Position numbers and translations under genes: made by a program. The notes under the pieces are model-generated. The model worked only from the letters and a program-made list of their open reading frames with translations, did not search any database and was not told where the DNA came from. From positions 1-64,000 of the forward strand of contig JAFYXI010000021.1 in assembly GCA_017546245.1 (NCBI GenBank): 64,000 bases of DNA. Direction: 5' to 3'. This document shows positions 61,301 through 64,000 of the stretch, piece by piece; positions within the stretch are counted from its first letter, which is position 1, and the number at the start of each line of letters is the position of its first letter. The DNA is from Clostridia bacterium (lineage in GTDB: Bacteria; Bacillota; Clostridia; UBA1381; UBA9506).

Positions 61301-63775
61301 AACCTCTATTGTTTCGCTGAAGCCATCAATTTTACCAACAACCGTCTGTTTACCGCTTTGAGTCGGGTCTATAGTATATTTAACCGCAAACTGCTGCATT
61401 GTGCCATCATTCATTTTAAGTGAAATAAGCTGCTCTCGCTCAGCATTTATTCCGCTTACAACAGAATCATACAGGGTTTCAGGCAGTTCGCCAATTACAT
61501 ATTTGTATTCTGTTACCTTTAAATCATCAAAATATATTTGTGTTTTTACGGTTTCACCGTTTGCATCAACACCGTTTGTACCTACAATTTCTATTACCTT
61601 AAATGACGGGTCGGTAACAGCGGTCTGATTAAACGGAGTATCAAGTCTTATATCGTGTCCGTTTGCAAAGACGCTGTATGTACCGGCATTTTTATCTACT
61701 AAAATGGAAAAATCAATCCACTTGTTTGTCCAGTCATCAAATTGCTTACCTTTTAACTGCAAAGCTTCGGGATTTGCACCGGTAGTTGCATTATTTTTTA
61801 TTCCGTTTCTTACATTCAGCTTGCCGTTGCTTGAGTCCATATTTATTCTCATTCCGCATACTTCAAGACGGCCAAGCGACGGGTCATTATACGCAATAAG
61901 TGATACACCGCTTTTAGGTTCGGTAGAAAGCTGTTTAACTCTACCGGATATTATATAATCATATTTTGAGCTTTCCGGCGATATTAATTTGAATGAACCC
62001 CATGATTTAGAGTCAGAAACCTGAGCAACCTTGTTACCTTCTATACCTTCTTCATAAACAATATCATTGCCCTCTGTAAGCGAAAGTCCGCCCAAACCGC
62101 CGGCTACTTCATAGTCCGGTCTGTCTCCGCCGACAGTATAGCTTTCCATATCATCAAAAATAAGAACATTCTGTTCGCCTACATTTACAGTACAAATTAA
62201 AGCATCGCCGCTAGACAAAGAACCGGTAAAACTCTGTCTTCCTATATAGGTTGTATCAACCTGCGTTTCGCCGTCCCATATAATGTCGTAGCCGTTGTAT
62301 GCAGCAGGCAAAGCATAATCTTCCCCCTGACCTGCTATTACATTCATATAGCACAAAGCTTCGACAGTTAATGTATAAGTTACTGTACCGCTATAATCTG
62401 CAACCGTGCCGGTAAATGTATAAACACCTTTATTTTCTGTACTTGCTGCACCATTCCAGACAATTGCAACCTCCTGCGTGCTGCCATCACTCATATTGGC
62501 TGTTACAGTTGCAGGTAAAGTAAACTCATCACCAACTGATACATTTTTTGACAAATTATCAATAGATTCTATAACAACCGGTGCGTCTTCTATATTAACA
62601 GATATAGGAATATTAAAATTGAAACCTTCTGCTGTTCCGTTTACTGTTATTGCACCTGCTGCGGCAGTATCATCTGCATTTAATGTATAATAAACAGTAA
62701 TATTTTTTGATGAACCGTCACTCATAACAAGATTAAAACTTGTAGTCATATTACCGGTTGTTCCTGTTTCAACAGTTGTGCTTATGTTGTCAGGAACATT
62801 GCCTTGCGGATATACCGGTTTTGCATATTTAAGTTCATCAATATATGCTATGCTGTTAGTATCACTTGCTGTAACACGCTTTGCCATAGCAATATTATCT
62901 ACACCATAATTAGTAAGATGCGAAGGCGACGTTGTATCTCCGCCCCACGCAACATCTTGAGCTATTATATTCCCGTCAATCTTTAACATATAGGTTTCGC
63001 TGTTACCAATAAGCTCAACAAGAATATATTCATCCATCTTGTATATTCCTGCCGTTTCGGTTTCGGACCAGCTTACATATTCAGAAATATCTTCATTTAC
63101 AAATGTTGAGCCTGCTGCTTCATATCGTAGCTCTGTTTTGGTTATATTACCTTGTGCATCAGCATTTGTTCTTAATGTATACATAGGTGTGTTGTGCGAC
63201 TGTAACTGAAAGAATACATATCTGCGGCTGCTGTTTGCAGACGTATTAAGGTCAAGGCTTGCAGCCTTTACTTTAACAGAAATATTAAAATTTTCCCCTA
63301 CTGCCTTATCTGTCGGAAAATATCTTGTAGATGACCATCCGGCCTTTCCCGGTCCTATTGCCAGAACTGTGCTGTCGCCCTCTTTTACAAGGCGTGTATG
63401 CGTACTTTCATCTTCAGCATTATATGCAGCCTTAAAAAATTTACCGCCGTTTATATTTTTATCAACAGCTGCAACGTATTCAGACTCTTGATATGACTCA
63501 TAATCATCACTTATAAGGTCTGTCCACTCACCAACATTTACCCTGTAAGTAACTGATGCTCCGCTTGCATCAGTACCCTCGAATAACTGATAGCCGACTG
63601 CTGATGTATCAACAGTATAATTTTCGTTCCATGTAATATCTGCAGGAAGAGTATACTCTTCTCCCATTCCGACATTAACTGTAACAGTTTCTGTTGCTGC
63701 AACGGCATTAATCCCCAGGGACGAAAGCATAAACAGCGCACACATTAACACGCTTAGAATTCTTTTTATTCTCAT
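58379..63775 (-). CDS. Giant SLH-anchored multidomain surface protein
   Basis: A 1798-residue secreted protein. Signal peptide 1-27 (ILSVLMCALFMLSSLG, cut after AVAA). Then come alternating concanavalin/LamG-like beta-sandwich regions (about 85-310, 540-760, 1110-1290) and bacterial Ig-like units of the Big_4 kind (for example DGSTQEVAIVWNGAASTENK near 430), followed by atrophied-Ig units (LGNTNIIWSSSDESVI near 1330). A poly-Gly linker (about 1550) leads to three SLH repeats (about 1592-1772; EFAAMIVRLA; NDWFFKEISAAFENG; TRAEAAKMLYEFIRI), which bind pyruvylated wall polymer. It probably binds or displays glycans; no catalytic domain was recognised. GGGAGGATG precedes the ATG. Confidence 0.9.
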   Translation of the reverse strand: MRIKRILSVLMCALFMLSSLGINAVAATETVTVNVGMGEEYTLPADITWNENYTVDTSAVGYQLFEGTDASGASVTYRVNVGEWTDLISDDYESYQESEYVAAVDKNINGGKFFKAAYNAEDESTHTRLVKEGDSTVLAIGPGKAGWSSTRYFPTDKAVGENFNISVKVKAASLDLNTSANSSRRYVFFQLQSHNTPMYTLRTNADAQGNITKTELRYEAAGSTFVNEDISEYVSWSETETAGIYKMDEYILVELIGNSETYMLKIDGNIIAQDVAWGGDTTSPSHLTNYGVDNIAMAKRVTASDTNSIAYIDELKYAKPVYPQGNVPDNISTTVETGTTGNMTTSFNLVMSDGSSKNITVYYTLNADDTAAAGAITVNGTAEGFNFNIPISVNIEDAPVVIESIDNLSKNVSVGDEFTLPATVTANMSDGSTQEVAIVWNGAASTENKGVYTFTGTVADYSGTVTYTLTVEALCYMNVIAGQGEDYALPAAYNGYDIIWDGETQVDTTYIGRQSFTGSLSSGDALICTVNVGEQNVLIFDDMESYTVGGDRPDYEVAGGLGGLSLTEGNDIVYEEGIEGNKVAQVSDSKSWGSFKLISPESSKYDYIISGRVKQLSTEPKSGVSLIAYNDPSLGRLEVCGMRINMDSSNGKLNVRNGIKNNATTGANPEALQLKGKQFDDWTNKWIDFSILVDKNAGTYSVFANGHDIRLDTPFNQTAVTDPSFKVIEIVGTNGVDANGETVKTQIYFDDLKVTEYKYVIGELPETLYDSVVSGINAEREQLISLKMNDGTMQQFAVKYTIDPTQSGKQTVVGKIDGFSETIEVTVDVDARTIESIKPESCSNVEKIYVGNDYTLPSSIIAVMSEADESGSNEKEMSVTWNGVADTSKAGVFTYTGTVNGYDNEVIYTLTVSEDKPVSVEPIEETLSLNEAYSFPTTVPVLMESGKIKYMEVNWGDSIARTDVAGETTYSGYVIGYPEIVGNDGVLVSLRLTVEESAIAAADYPDGKTSFDIIVKNVSDLPEKIGCVYENGMKGFETVTWDTTSIGTGTGPFTITGSINADNLKAGFDGKITANVSFFNVPTPALEDGLDTFKWPFGDYMFPVGATLRYKQYPPNNSTLFRCAEDPENPENKILKYENNPEYSSNDTKVYNGLALSQAKGGFLVAETDIKLPRNFTYTRFRLLTGMSKEFCVIDLYGDKSMKVRNVDVLDNAIPLDEWFKLTIATDTTATKAEDRYYDIYVNGVHVCRAPWYQDPSETNGVGQGVLRFDFRNDTEDSFIMYLDNIKLYFLNDLMADAYTQLESINTVVERDKIELPTALGNTNIIWSSSDESVIAADGTVTRPAYNMSNKNVTMTAELSQQAGIFAANDIKQLSFKVMKVGATDEDLVAETIKRISVPASTSSDIKLLKGYGNAEVKWESSNDKVIDSEGRVYPVDKDTEVKLTATITCGNVTETKTYAVKVIHTETLTDLQKVRKAMAGVEIPETISEDVDLPSSVDGVEIIWISNSLSVINSDGSLVSSRPSSATATLMATFTYGSVYETKEYTFTVTKASSSNGGGGGGGGSTGGNVIKSNAIQTVPTITQTPSVPAEKFNDLGSHEWAKEAVYALGEKGIIKGVSENAFAPNANVKREEFAAMIVRLAKLEATNNVNVFSDVTENDWFFKEISAAFENGIINGMSEKTFGAGVNITRQDIAVILCNLAKKYGIDTKTEQITEFADFDDTVEYAKEAIAFLSAAGVINGSDGKLLPLKNATRAEAAKMLYEFIRIFDIENSDNTTEEQTVNENIEDETNNELTE

Positions 63776-63795
63776 ATAAATACATCCTCCCTGTT

Positions 63796-64000
63796 TTATC
63801 TGTAAATAACAACGTCTCTGATACGGTTATATCTTTGACGAATAAAAATTCTGTCATCAGGCTTTATATCATAAAAGCTGCCTGTTTCGAATTGTTTACT
63901 GCCCATATGCGCTATTATAATCCTTGTACTTTCTGTCATAAAATAATCCGCCTCTGTTCCATACGGATAATCCGGCAAATTAACGGTTACTGTAAAACCG
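63796..64000 (-). CDS. C-terminus of an unidentified protein (partial)
   Basis: The frame is open to the right window edge and ends at 63796, giving the last 67 residues (beginning GFTVTVNLPDYPYGTEADYF). It is 20 bp upstream of the SLH protein gene and in the same direction, so probably co-transcribed. The tail is basic (RQRYNRIRDVVIYR) and beta-rich, and is not enough to name a family. The TTG at 63978 should not be taken as its start, since the frame continues. Confidence 0.6.
   Translation of the reverse strand, partial: GFTVTVNLPDYPYGTEADYFMTESTRIIIAHMGSKQFETGSFYDIKPDDRIFIRQRYNRIRDVVIYR

Noticed and set aside
1-64000. CRISPR arrays, rRNA and tRNA genes
   Set aside because: No regularly spaced direct repeats, cloverleaf genes or rRNA-like stretches were found on reading through; a weak tRNA could still be missed by eye.

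Overview
The window reads as a chromosomal segment of an anaerobic, AT-rich, Gram-positive-type Clostridia bacterium, probably from a gut or other plant-fibre/mucus-rich habitat. The signs are lipoprotein-dependent LplB/LplC-type sugar ABC transporters, a SipW-type signal peptidase with TasA-like substrates, a class B sortase, SLH-domain surface proteins, strong AGGAGG ribosome sites and many uronic-acid-glycan enzymes. Monoglobus-like or other pectin/GAG-degrading Clostridia are plausible relatives; that is inference. No rRNA, tRNA or CRISPR was seen.

Layout. (1) 1-19449: glycan utilisation. Two divergent transcription units, each centred on a pair of near-identical 24-bp inverted operator-like sites (3155-3262 and 14188-14290), encode a sugar ABC transporter, GH20-like and GH31 hydrolases, a DUF4838 protein, a deacetylase-like protein, two tandem glucuronoyl-esterase-like (CE15-like) proteins, a GH88 unsaturated glucuronyl hydrolase, Gfo/Idh/MocA and sugar isomerase-like proteins. 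One glycosidase gene (3331-5447) is frameshifted. (2) 19613-30474: a minus-strand operon of TetR regulator, two-domain TasA-like membrane protein, SipW signal peptidase, four SipW-dependent TasA-like surface proteins with different C-terminal modules (GLUG-like, camelysin-like, beta-helix, BspA leucine-rich repeats), a Ser-rich protein and sortase B. (3) 30475-31670: what looks like an invertible promoter switch: inverted 18-bp sites at 30558 and 30807 enclose a bidirectional terminator and a consensus sigma-A promoter, with a complete tyrosine recombinase ending 6 bp from the right site. In this assembly the promoter points away from the TetR/SipW/TasA operon; inversion would point it into the operon. 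This is the most interesting object in the window. (4) 31757-35106: a palindromic repeat element, XRE regulator, small secreted protein, ECF sigma/anti-sigma pair and VanZ-like protein.

(5) 35121-54344: one long minus-strand surface-polysaccharide operon driven by a consensus promoter at 54660-54688. It holds PglE-, PglC- and PglD-like initiation proteins, five GT4 glycosyltransferases, Wzy-like polymerase, Wzx flippase, ATP-grasp and acyltransferase decorations, and a UDP-galacturonate module (UDP-glucose dehydrogenase, UDP-glucuronate 4-epimerase, and a kinase resembling plant galacturonokinase next to a sugar-1-phosphate nucleotidyltransferase). (6) 55133-64000: a PIG-L deacetylase, Gfo/Idh/MocA protein, GH105 hydrolase, and a 1798-residue SLH-anchored multi-Ig surface protein, followed by the end of another gene. 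Regions 1 and 6 fit uptake and degradation of uronic-acid glycans; 2, 3 and 5 build the cell surface, and 2 is probably phase variable.
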